Positions 9,090-17,262 of a stretch of 19,120 nucleotides of DNA are shown one piece after another (positions within the stretch are counted from its first letter, which is position 1; the number at the start of each line of letters is the position of its first letter). Below the pieces are notes generated by a model. That model searched no databases. It was not told the origin of the DNA and was given only the letters and a program-made list of their open reading frames with translations. The DNA comes from Zygnema cylindricum. Taxonomy: Eukaryota; Streptophyta; Zygnematophyceae; Zygnematales; Zygnemataceae. Location of the stretch: assembly GCA_037447655.1 (NCBI GenBank), contig JBBHKE010003478.1, positions 1-19,120 of the forward strand, given 5' to 3'. The translations under genes and the position numbers were made by a program.

Positions 9090-10009
9090 CGATGAGAATG
9101 ATACCTATCAGTAGATATGTAAGTGTTAGTAGAAGGAAAGACATCCATGGTTACATTCTCCGATGTATTGTTTATTCCGGAGCTGAACAAAAACTTATAA
9201 GGGTTTTGATACTGGCACTACGAAAGGAGTCTTTACTAATTGTTTTGAGGAGGAAGTTAATTTCACTGCTGTAAAAGGTAGCCAAGGGATGTTTAGGTTG
9301 ATTTTAAGCAATGAAAAGAAGAAATTTTATTATGTTGGTGTTCATGATATAATGTTGTGGCATAAGAGGCTTGGGCATGTAAATCTACATAAGTTAAGAG
9401 AGATGAGAAACATGGGAGTAGTGGAAGGGATTCAGTTCGGTGAGAGTGAGAATCTAAGTGATAATAGTGGATGTGCTGAAGGTAAAGCACACAGGTTACC
9501 CTTTCCAAAAACTGCCACCTATAAGGGAGAAAAAATTCTAGATCTAGTACACAGAGATATTTGGGGACCGGCTAAAGTGCACTCACCTGGAGGGAAAAGA
9601 TTTATAATGACTATCACTGATGATTAGTCTCGGTATTCGAGGGTGTTTTTTTGAAAAATAAGTTAGAGGCTCAGGAATGTTTTAGAAAATATAAGACAAG
9701 GAGTGAAAAACTTCATGAAACACCAATCAAGAGAGTAAGGAGTGACAATGGTGGAGAATATACCTCTAACCTGTTTGAGGATTTTCAAAGGGAAGATGGA
9801 GTTCAACACCAAAAGACAGTTCCAAAAAACCCGGAACACAATGGGGTAGCAGAAAGATTAAATAGGACACTAAGTGATAGTAGTAGATGTGTGTTGTCAG
9901 ATAAGAAGATAGGAAAATGGTTTTGGGCCGAAGCAATGAACTGTGCTAATTACCTCAAAAATAGAGTTCTTACTTCAATGGTAAAAGGCCAAACACCTTA
10001 TGAGCGATT
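9090..10009 (+). pseudogene. Element C pol: protease end and integrase
   Basis: The first part (to about 9290) matches the second half of copia protease, with a TFSDVLFIPELNKNL stretch, stops and no catalytic Asp-Ser/Thr-Gly. From 9289 the GAG-pre-integrase zinc finger is seen: LWHKRLGHVN keeps both histidines, but the later Cys pair has lost its first cysteine (DNSGC instead of DCSGC). The integrase core keeps all three acidic residues, in HRDIWGP, RSDNGGEY and NGVAERLNRTL. A TAG at 9625-9627 replaces the Trp of DDWSRY, and a frameshift lies near 9645. The frame then stays open until element D cuts it at 10010, within the TPYER motif. Integrase would insert the cDNA into the host genome. Confidence 0.85.
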
Positions 10010-10220
10010 TGCAATTTCGTGTCATCCATTGGACTACAGAATTCAAAAAGCCTCTAGATAGATTTTAACTAATCCACTTCAAGCCACAACCATTGCTCCC
10101 CAAGAAAGCAAAATGACAGTCTGATTACACCTCTGTGCATTGTGGACTCCCTTTAGTCCGTAGCAAAAAGAATCATTGAAAACGGCCAACCAACCGATAA
10201 GTTATGAGCCGCCAAAAATG

Positions 10221-10238
10221 CCAATCTTATACAAAAGC
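10221..10238 (-). promoter_or_regulatory. TATA-like box in the LTR of D
   Basis: Minus strand GCTTTTGTATAAGATTGG. The same place reads TTTGTATAATATT in B and TTTGTATTTATAAG in A, which supports a kept promoter element. It would place the RNA start near 10200, leaving roughly 190 bases of R and U5 leader. This position is inferred from the motif and its conservation only. Confidence 0.5.
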
Positions 10239-10734
10239 TCTTTTAGTGAGAGGTGATTACCTTCTATATTTTCCTAAGTCCTAAACCCCTCTCACAACAC
10301 CTATCTACTGAAGTAAAAACCAATCACATGACTATAAAGTACAGAAAGGTAGTATGGCTGATGTCGTTTTTGAACGAACCGTGTATGACAAGGCCATTGA
10401 GTGGGCACGTGTCACTCTTCCACTCGTCCGCATGTTCCCCGCAATTCCCGTGACCTAATGTTATCCTTCCACGTGGTGCCAAGTAATGCCAGGTCCATAA
10501 ACGCCAAAGTGACCATTCTGTGTTCTCGGTAGTGATGTATGCTGTCCGATTAAATTTGACATTAAATGTCGGCCATCGAAACAAATGTCCGATTCATTTG
10601 TTTATACGAAATGATGTCCGCATTGAAACTTTAACTACTTCTATGTTCCTTTGGTCCCATTTCAGTTAATTGGTAAGAAGACCATATACGATTGTAAATA
10701 TGTTTCAAACTGTATGTATCTTAACAGACTTCTA

Positions 10735-10800
10735 CGACAGACTGGTTAGAGCTAACGGGTACGCCGTACTCTACCGGTCGGAGGTTCGAGTCTTGCCGGA
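10735..10800 (+). other. tRNA-like box pair within the LTR of D (antisense to the element)
   Basis: GGTTAGAGC (10744-10752) looks like the 3' half of a tRNA D arm. GGTCGGAGGTTCGAGTC (10776-10792) looks like a T arm with a B box matching 10 of 11 positions of GGTTCGANTCC. The spacing between them is 27 bases, close to tRNA spacing. No acceptor stem or full cloverleaf pairs, so this is not a tRNA gene. The same block is present in B (5126-5185) and, with a broken B box, in the other LTR of D (15810-15866). Confidence 0.4.
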
Positions 10801-11016
10801 CTCAACCTTTTGTTGAGAGTGACACAAGTCACTCTTTAGTCCTACCTACTGAACTAAAGCAGCCATGGCTCAACCACCCGCTCTATCCTTCAGTGACTAT
10901 AACAAGTATGGTGTCTATAGAGAGGAGGTGGAGGCAGGTTGTCTGCCATTTTCTTTTCATTTGTATACATACATATTTATACCTAAAAATACTCTAGAAA
11001 TCTATTAATTTCAACA

Positions 11017-11030
11017 CTCCATTTATTTTG
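11017..11030 (-). promoter_or_regulatory. Worn polypurine tract of element D
   Basis: Minus strand CAAAATAAATGGAG lies directly before the LTR start TGTTGAAA. It corresponds to GAAAATAAGGGGAG in A and E, with purines replaced in the middle. Confidence 0.65.
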
Positions 11031-11031
11031 T

Positions 11032-11490
11032 AGTCTAATTTTAACTTCAGTTTTAGTCCACATTTTTCTCTGCAATATTTTAATTTGGGAGAAGGCATTG
11101 GTTTCATCATATTAGCCACCATTTCCTCATCAGCTCTATATACAAGATTCACAATCTTATTCCCAAACTTTTCCTCACAAAACTCACTCTTATGTCTATA
11201 TGCTTAGGCTTGAAATGATGTTTTCCATTAGCTGAAATTATAATGGCAGCTTGATTATCACAAAACACTTCATGCAATCCCTCCTTCATATACCCCAATT
11301 CTTGCAACAAGGATTTGACCCACATTAACTCTTTCACATCAAAACAAGAGGCCATGTACTCAGCCTCCATAGTAGACTGAGCAACCACCTTTTGATGCTT
11401 GTTACTCCAACAACAAGCACCTTCCCCCACCTACAACACATACCTAGAAGTGTATCTTCTCATAGGTTTATCCCCATAATTCGCATCACT
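11032..11490 (-). pseudogene. Element D pol: RNase H
   Basis: Downstream of RT in the same frame as the 12066-11491 RT segment. It opens with a TAG in place of the Trp of TTWSDANYGD, then another stop before VGEGACCW. Catalytic residues are kept: Asp in SDANYGD, Glu in MEAEYMAS and Asp in FCDNQAA. The KHIDIRVSFVRK region follows. A one-base loss near 11165 shifts the frame; in the shifted frame an intact C-terminal tail with DEEMVANMM, PSPKLKYCREKCGL and a lysine-rich end runs straight into the polypurine tract. The CREKCGL tail is also present in E (FCREKCGL), so it is a family feature. RNase H would degrade the RNA template. Confidence 0.88.
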
Positions 11491-12640
11491 CTAAGTAGTG
11501 ATATCAGTGTGCTCCCCTCCCAAATGCAACCATAACTCTCTAGTTCCCACCAGATATCTCATGACTCTCTTTGGTGCCTCCCAATCTCTCTTCGTAGGAT
11601 CGTTAAGACTCCTAATGAGGACTCCTACTGCTGCCGCAATGTCTGGCCTTGTATAGTTTATAAAGTAGATCAAAATTCCTATAACTTGTTTATAAGGAAT
11701 AGACTTCATAAACTCTCTCTCCTCTGGACTCATCTGATCATCTAAGATTGTCACTCCTCCTTCTACACTCCTATTCCTTACTTTCTTCATGTCCATGGGA
11801 GTGGTACAACTGTTTGCCTTTTCCATCTGAAATTTCTCAAGCATATTTCCTATTGCTTCTTTCTGAGTAAGTTTGATAATCCTTTTCCCCCTATCTCTTT
11901 CCATTTGGATCCCCAAAATATATCTTGCCTTCCCTAAATCCTTCATATCAAATTTGCTTTTAAGATCTTTCTTTAACTTATTGATCTTTTCCAAAGATTT
12001 ACTCAACACAAACAGATCATCCACATAAATTGCAATAAAAATGACGCCATTCTCATGTTCAAACATATAGATAGAATTGTCAGAGCTGATCTGGATATAT
12101 CCTCACACCAGTGAGAAACTCATCTAGTTTCTTATTCCACTGTCTCGGAGCCAGCTTCAGTCCATATAAAGACTTTATGAGCTTGTAGACTTTGCTCTCT
12201 TCTCCTTTCTCCACAAATCCCTCTAGTTGCCTGATAAAAATTTCTTCCTCTAACTCACCATTAAGAAAGACAGTCTTTATATCCATCTAGTGTATTTTTA
12301 TGTCTCCGCTGTTGCCAGACTGAGGAGAATCCTTACAAATGGGAACCGAACAACTAGAGCCAAGGTCTCCTCATAGTCAATCCCCTCCTTTTGGGTGAAC
12401 CCATTTGCTACCAATCGAGCCTTATATCTCTCAGTGGTATTATCTGGGTTCAGTTTTAGTTTAAATACCCATTTACAGCCAATTGGTTTTCTGTCCGGAG
12501 GACAGTCCGCTAATTCCCAAGTATTTGCTTCCATGATAGAGGCCATGTCATCATTTATGGCTCTAATACATATGTCTTTCTCCGGACTGTTTACTCCCTC
12601 CGAATATGACTGTGGCTCATCTCGGTGAGATAGCTAAGTT
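11491..12640 (-). pseudogene. Element D pol: reverse transcriptase
   Basis: Copia RT in three frame segments. Segment one (12546-12298) has NTWELADCPP, GCKWVFKLK and YKARLVANGFTQKEGIDYEET. Segment two (12286-12080) has MDIKTVFLNGELEEEIF with the first catalytic Asp, then SLYGLKLAPRQWNKKL. Segment three (12066-11491) has AIYVDDLF with the catalytic YVDD pair, KFDMKDLG, YILGIQMER and TRPDIAAAVGVL. One-base losses or gains near 12293 and 12100 separate them, and stops replace Gln codons near 12298. All polymerase aspartates remain although the frame is broken. The enzyme would copy element RNA into cDNA in the cytoplasmic particle. Upstream, a linker (12640-12850) holds a worn low-complexity GGRKSSKR-type stretch also seen in C. 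Confidence 0.92.
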
Positions 12641-12849
12641 ATCTTGTGAGCGGCCTATTTTTCTTTAATCCTTTTGCTGCTCTTTCTCCCCCCCTCAATC
12701 TTTGAAACTAGGATAGAGGGAAGTCTTGGATTTCTCCTTATTGTCTCATCGGCTCCCATATCCCTTGAAGTCTTTTCCGGTTCCTCCTCTTCAATCTCCT
12801 CGAAGTCTATAGGAATATGTGAGGTTTTCGGTGGATCTCCTGTGTCTTA

Positions 12850-13850
12850 GATCTCCCCAGAATCTGCAATTCTTGTTTCAGTCATGTCCCTTTCAAGAAG
12901 GACGGAGTCCTCCTCACCTTGACTCAAATTTGATTCTTATCTTCTTAGTATATTTAAAAGGGTCAAATGACTTCCCTTCATCCATGACAACTAGGTGCTT
13001 GACGTGAATATCTCTCTTTGCTAAGTCATAGACCCTATATCAGTTCACATCCTCATCATATCGTACAAAGTATCCTGGTTTTTATTTAGCATTTAGTTTC
13101 TAGTTTTTCCTATCCGAGTCAAGATTGTAAACTTAGCTACCAAATACTTTAAGGTGAGAGATATTTGGTTTCCTTCCAACCCATCTCTCATAAGGTGTCA
13201 TTCCCCTTACAGCTGAAGTAAAGACTCTATTCTTAATTTAATTGGCATAGTTCATGGCTTCTGCCCAAAATCTCTTTCCTATTTTCTTGTTGGTTAACAT
13301 ACTGCATGCACTATCTCTTAGTGTTCGGTTCAACCTCTCAGCTACCCAATTTTGTTCCGGGTTATATGGTTCAGTTTTTTGGTGTTAAACTCTCTCATCT
13401 TTGAAGTATTCCTCAAACTGATTAGAGGTATATTCCCTCCTATTATCACTCATTATTTTCTTAATGGGGGTTTCATGCAACTTCTCACTCCAGGCTTTAT
13501 ATTTTTTGAAGTAAGTTAATGTTTCAGACTTTGTTTTTAGGAAGTAGACTCTAGGGTATCTAGACCAATCATCAATTATTGTCAACATAAACCTCTTTCC
13601 TCCAACCGACGGTACTTTTGCAGGTCCATAGATATCTGTATGGACCAGATCTAGTACTTTCTCACCTCTATATGTGGCGCTTTTTGGAAAGGGAAGTCTA
13701 TGAGCCTTACCTTGAGCACAGCCACTACAATCATCCATCATTTCATTATCCCCAAACTGAATGCCTTTTACTACCCCAAGTTTTTTCATTTCCCTCAACG
13801 TATCAAAATGCACATACCCCAATCGCTTATGCCAAATCATCAATTATAGG
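12850..13850 (-). pseudogene. Element D pol: integrase
   Basis: One frame, about 13843 to 12905, carries the whole domain with several in-frame stops but no frameshift. The zinc finger reads WHKRLGYVHF, with Tyr replacing the second His, and DCSGCAQGKAHRLPF has both cysteines. The catalytic core has Asp in HTDIYGP, Asp in MSDNRREYTS (Gly-Gly changed to Arg-Arg) and Glu in NWVAERLNRTL. Then come KIGKRFWAEAMNYAN, TPYERWVGRKPNISHL and the FGS end of the core, with a stop where Gln is expected. The C-terminal region has KPGYFVRYDEDV and VKHLVVMDEGKSFDPFK. Several stops sit where Gln or Tyr is expected. The paralogous place in C (TPYER) is exactly where D inserted. Confidence 0.9.
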
Positions 13851-14250
13851 AACACCAACATAGTAAGCATTCTTTTTTTCATTACTCAGGTTAAGCCTAA
13901 ACATTCCTTGGCTACCCTTATCTGCTGTGAAATAGACTTCATCCCCATACTTAGCTGTAAAGACTCCCTTTCTAGTGAAGGTATCAAACACTTTGTCATC
14001 TAACACAGACGTAGAGATAATATTTTTACTCAGCTGAGGAATTTATAGTACATTTGAGAATGTGAGTATAGAAGTCTTACCCCCCACTAAGACTATTGGA
14101 TCTACTGACCCCACTACATCTATAGTAGCCACTCTCCCATCCCCATACTCTATCTATACAGTAGGGATCTTTTTGAGCTTAGTGAAGAGTTGCTTATCAC
14201 GACACATATGCATGGATGCACGTGAGTTGAGGATCCATCCTTTCTGTGGA
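13851..14250 (-). pseudogene. Element D pol: aspartic protease
   Basis: The protein opens with WILNSRASMHMC, which aligns with the copia protease active site W-I-L-D-S-G-A-S. Both the catalytic Asp (now Asn) and the Gly (now Arg) are lost. Then come RDKQLFTKL, a stop, IEYGDGRVATIDVVGSV, TSILTFSNVL, a stop, IPQLSKNIIS, and the GVFTAKYGDEVYFTADKGSQ and MFRLNLSNEKKNAYYVGV stretch leading to integrase. A small indel near 13850-13858 moves the frame between protease and integrase. The protease would cut the Gag-Pol polyprotein. The loss of the catalytic residue alone would have stopped maturation. Confidence 0.85.
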
Positions 14251-14259
14251 GCTTTCCGA

Positions 14260-15295
14260 ATTGCTCCAAAGGCAAACTCTTGTCGCCGAGGATCTCTTTC
14301 TCCTCAAGACTCTCGTCAAGATGAAGCTCCCCATCCTCCTCAGTGGACTCGTCCTCTGTTTCTTCTGTCACCTTTGTGACCATAAGTGCCTTTTTCTTCC
14401 CTCCGTAAGGACCCCGTCCACATTTATCTAAGAGCCTCAGCTCCAACAGCTTGACACAATCCGCGATAAAGTGTCCCGGCATTTTGCAAAAATGACAAAG
14501 ACCCTTTGGGGGTCTTGGTCCTCCAGGTTGATCTCTTTCCCCTTTGTACGATTTTTTTGGGTCCTTCCCCCATCGGTCATCCCCTGCAGCTAGAGCTCAA
14601 ATGCTCTTTCCTCCTCTCCTAATCTCCGTGGTGTTTTCCAGCACAAGTATCATCCGGACCACTGTATTCCACTTCCATGAACTATCAGTCATTTCCTGTA
14701 CTCATTACACTATGTTCTCGTACTTGTCTGGTTACTTCATGATGAGGGGTGTTAACTTTCATTTTCATTTTACCTATCCACCCGGCACTTTCCATTTTTA
14801 TATACAAACAAGAAAGATCATTACAGTAATCTAACATCTTTCCTCGTTTGTAAGTGTAACTCACTAGCTTTTGCTCAGCCAACTGGAGCTATTGAATAGT
14901 ACCAGCTCTATAGATCTCCACCAAACTCACCCACAACTCTTCTGCCTTGTAAATGTGAAGGTGAGGGGCGGCCAAATCTTGAGCAAGGTGCCTTAGAATG
15001 AAGTTTTTGGCAGCCATGTTTACGTCTTCCCACGTTTTAGTATCGTTCTCTATTGTCTTCATGGCCGCTGCTCCCAGTGCCGTGGGAATAAGAGTGAGGG
15101 GTGTCTCCTTCCATTTCCCCTTTTCGGATACACTGCTGTCCCCATCATCTGCCTCCTCCGTTGAAGCAGTCGATGCTGCAAGAAACCTTACTTCTCCAAA
15201 TCATGGTGGAGTTCTCAAAGGTGGACGTTTCACTTGTCCACTGACCATACCCCAGTATCATTTTTTGCACAAAGACCTCATCATCATGGCTTCCC
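14260..15295 (-). pseudogene. Element D gag with zinc knuckle
   Basis: The central part, about 15090-14750 on the minus strand, reads TWEDVNMAAKNFILRHLAQD, then YKAEELWVSLVEIYRAGTIQ, a stop, and LAEQKLVSYTYKRGKMLDY. This is the helical copia Gag (UBN2/gag-2) pattern. A CCHC zinc knuckle follows at about 14503-14462, CHFCKMPGHFIADC with the CX2CX4HX4C spacing, preceded by a basic Pro/Gly-rich stretch. After it comes an acidic linker (VTEETEDESTEEDGE) up to the protease. The region between 14750 and 14510 changes frame and carries stops. The start is probably the ATG cluster at about 15285-15291. Gag packages element RNA and builds the particle. Confidence 0.8.
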
Positions 15296-15320
15296 AATAA
15301 ATGAAACTTGATCTATTCAG

Positions 15321-16085
15321 GTTACTACCTACTAGATTTTCTTAAGTCCTAAACCCCTCTCACAACACGTATCTAGTGAAGTACAAACCAATCAGAAGAC
15401 TGTAAAGTACATAAAGGTATTATAGCCGATGTCCGTTATGTACGGCCCGTGTACGACATGGCCAATGAGTGGACGCGTGTCACTCTTCCACTCGTCCGTA
15501 TGTTCCTCAAAATTCTTGCGACCAAATGTTATCCTTCATGTAGCCCCAGGTCATGCCACGTCCATAAATGCCAAAGTGACCATTTCGCGATCTCGGAAGT
15601 GATGTATACTGTTGGATTAAATCTGACATTAAATATCGGTCGTCGAAACAAATGTAGGATTCATTTGTTTCGTGCCAAATGACGTCCGCACTAAAGCTTT
15701 AACTACTTCTATGTTCCTTTGTTCACATTTAAGTTAATTGGTCACAAGACCATGTACAAGTTTAAATACGTTTCAAACCGTATGTATCTTAACGGACTTA
15801 TACGACAGACAGGTTATAGCTAAATGGTACGCCGTACTCTACCGGTCGGACGTTTGAGTCATGCCGGACTCAAACTTTTGTTCAGAGTGACATAAGTCAC
15901 TTTTTAGTCCAGCTTACTAAACTAAGGCAGCCATGGCTCAACCACCCGCTCTATCCTTCAGTGACTATAACAAGTATGGTGGCTAGAGAGAGGAGGTGGA
16001 GGCAGGCTGTTTGCCCTTTTCTTTTCCTTTTTATACTGACATTTTTACACCTAGAAAATACTTTAAAAATCTATTAATTTCAACA
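15321..16085 (-). repeat. 5' LTR of element D, truncated
   Basis: It pairs with the 3' LTR of D from base 10255 onward and ends with ...ATTTCAACA on the plus strand (16081-16085). AGCCATGGCT lies at 15929-15938. Bases matching 10010-10254 are missing, so this LTR lost its TATA region, R, U5 and the adjoining primer-binding site. The sequence at about 15301-15320 just before it has no LTR match and may be leftover leader. Its B box has become GTTTGAGTC (15852-15860), a CpG-decay pattern. Confidence 0.85.
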
Positions 16086-16698
16086 AGGTGGACCGGCCGA
16101 AAACGAAACATATCTCACTTATAGGTTTTCGGCAGTCAAGTGTTTAGTCTAGATACAGATCGGTCTATTTGGAAACTAGACCCTGAAGGAAAACCTGGGT
16201 ACTTATTAGGATATAATGAGGATGTAAAAGGATAGAGAATTTATGATCTAAAAAAGGAAGATATAATCTTAGCAAAGCACTTGGTATTTACAAATGAAGA
16301 AAAGTCAGTGGATCCCTTCTAGTATACAAAGTCATAAAGATCAGATTTGAGTAAAAAAAATCTGATGACTTTGAGCTTCCTAACTATCTATGTTTCAGAG
16401 AAGATGACATTCTTGTAGGTACAAATCAGACCGAGAAAGACTCGGCCGCGGAAACTCGAGTGACATCTATACCTGAAGTAGAAGACGTGGTGGAAATTGA
16501 TCGAGAATTAATAGATAGGGTAGAAGTCGAGATTGTCGAATGAACCTATAAGAACCATCTATTCCGGCAACAGATTTTGAGGGAGGAAAGAGAAGTAGCA
16601 AAAGGTTGCAAGAAAAATTGGTTAATAACAAGATAACAAAATGATCTCATCCGGAGGAACCTAAGACTTATGGAGAGGCGATGAACTGTACAGAAAGG
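16086..16698 (+). pseudogene. Element C pol: integrase C-terminus and RT stub
   Basis: The reading resumes exactly where the integrase of C was cut at 10009. RWTGRKRNISHL, a stop, then FGSQVFSLDTDRS are the residues expected after TPYE. Then follow LDPEGKPGYLLGYNEDVKG, a stop, RIYDLKKEDIILAKHLVFTN and EEKSVDPF. The rest is a low-complexity linker with many stops, including a basic stretch like the GGRKSSKR of D. It ends with SHPEEPKTYGEAMNC, which is the lead-in to RT. The sequence then passes straight into the 3' LTR at 16699, so RT and RNase H (about 1.5 kb) are deleted. No polypurine tract remains. Confidence 0.85.
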
Positions 16699-17262
16699 TG
16701 TAGAAATTGATGGTTCCTTTTTAAGTATTTTCTAAGTCTAAATTAAAATATAGAAAGAGGCCGAGGCAATCTATCTCTAACTTCTCTCTCCAACTCCCAC
16801 ACTTGTCGCAATCATTGGGATGTTGGAGTGGAAGCTAGAGCCATGGCTGCCTAGGCTATCCAGAGATTTACGAGAAATAGATTAGTTTATTTACCGGTTT
16901 ATTTACTAAAAGGATAGATGTCAGAACCAGAATTTGATCTTGGTACCTACAGATTAATAGATAGGCGGTAGCCGGTAGTCCTAACCGTTAAGTCTAAAGA
17001 CTAATGATACATGGTAATGGGTTTGATAATTATTTAAATATAATTATGTAGGATAATTCATTTAACAACAATTGCTTAAGGGATACATAGATCCAGTTAT
17101 TTAAAAGTACAGATTAAGGTATGGACAAGGAACAAGTACTGCGCATTTGTTTCGATAGCGAAACGAATACCGCGAAGGTATTTATTATGCCTACGATTAG
17201 ATTTGTATTTAATCAGACGGCCGAAATGTATGCCGAGATCGGGGAAGAGGATTTCGGTGGTT
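16699..17262 (+). repeat. 3' LTR of element C, cut by E
   Basis: It starts TGTAGAAATTGATGG and follows the 5' LTR of C through the AGCCATGGCT block (16839-16848) to the ...GGATTTCGGTGGTTT stretch, which matches 8280-8293 of the 5' LTR. It is then broken by the LTR of E in inverted orientation. About 500 bp of the LTR is missing here and would be expected beyond the window on the far side of E. Confidence 0.82.

Larger units (their letters stand above)
10010..11016 (-). repeat. 3' LTR of element D
   Basis: About 1007 bp. On the minus strand it starts TGTTGAAATTAATAG (11016 downward) and ends ...CGAAATTGCA (10010), a proper TG...CA LTR. It has AGCCATGGCT at 10861-10870, a G-box CCACGTGG at 10469-10476 and a B-box-like GGTTCGAGTC at 10783-10792. 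A perfect 5-bp hairpin GGACT/AGTCC lies at 10144-10159. It is nearly collinear with the LTR of B and pairs with the truncated LTR at 15321-16085. Confidence 0.88.
10010..16085 (-). mobile_element. Element D: near full-length Ty1/copia inserted in C
   Basis: On the minus strand from 16085 down the order is truncated 5' LTR, gag, protease, integrase, RT, RNase H, polypurine tract, 3' LTR. Integrase before RT is the diagnostic copia order. The element is about 6.1 kb and splits integrase of C. The flanks fit a 5-bp target duplication in register with the reading frame (cgatt at 10005-10009, aggtg at 16086-16090), though the copies now differ at three of five bases. LTR-to-LTR difference is of the order of 15% by eye over a short aligned stretch, so the insertion is old. 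Stops, at least four frameshifts and the missing leader/PBS make it defective. Confidence 0.92.
7731..17262 (+). mobile_element. Element C: Ty1/copia, plus strand, interrupted by D
   Basis: C comprises a 5' LTR (7731-8790), primer-binding site, gag start, protease end and integrase up to 10009. It resumes at 16086 with the next integrase residues and a stub of RT, then a partial 3' LTR (16699-17262). Element D fills 10010-16085. C also has two internal deletions: most of gag and the protease N-terminus (about 9010-9090), and nearly all of RT plus RNase H (junction near 16698). C is the only plus-strand copy. Its 3' LTR is cut by E at 17263. Confidence 0.85.

Noticed and set aside
10735-10810. 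True tRNA gene
   Set aside because: D-arm 5' strand, acceptor stem and anticodon stem do not pair. Only the box-like parts match, so it is reported as tRNA-like.
14062-15300. Several plus-strand frames of 77-105 codons
   Set aside because: They are antisense shadows of protease and gag of element D.
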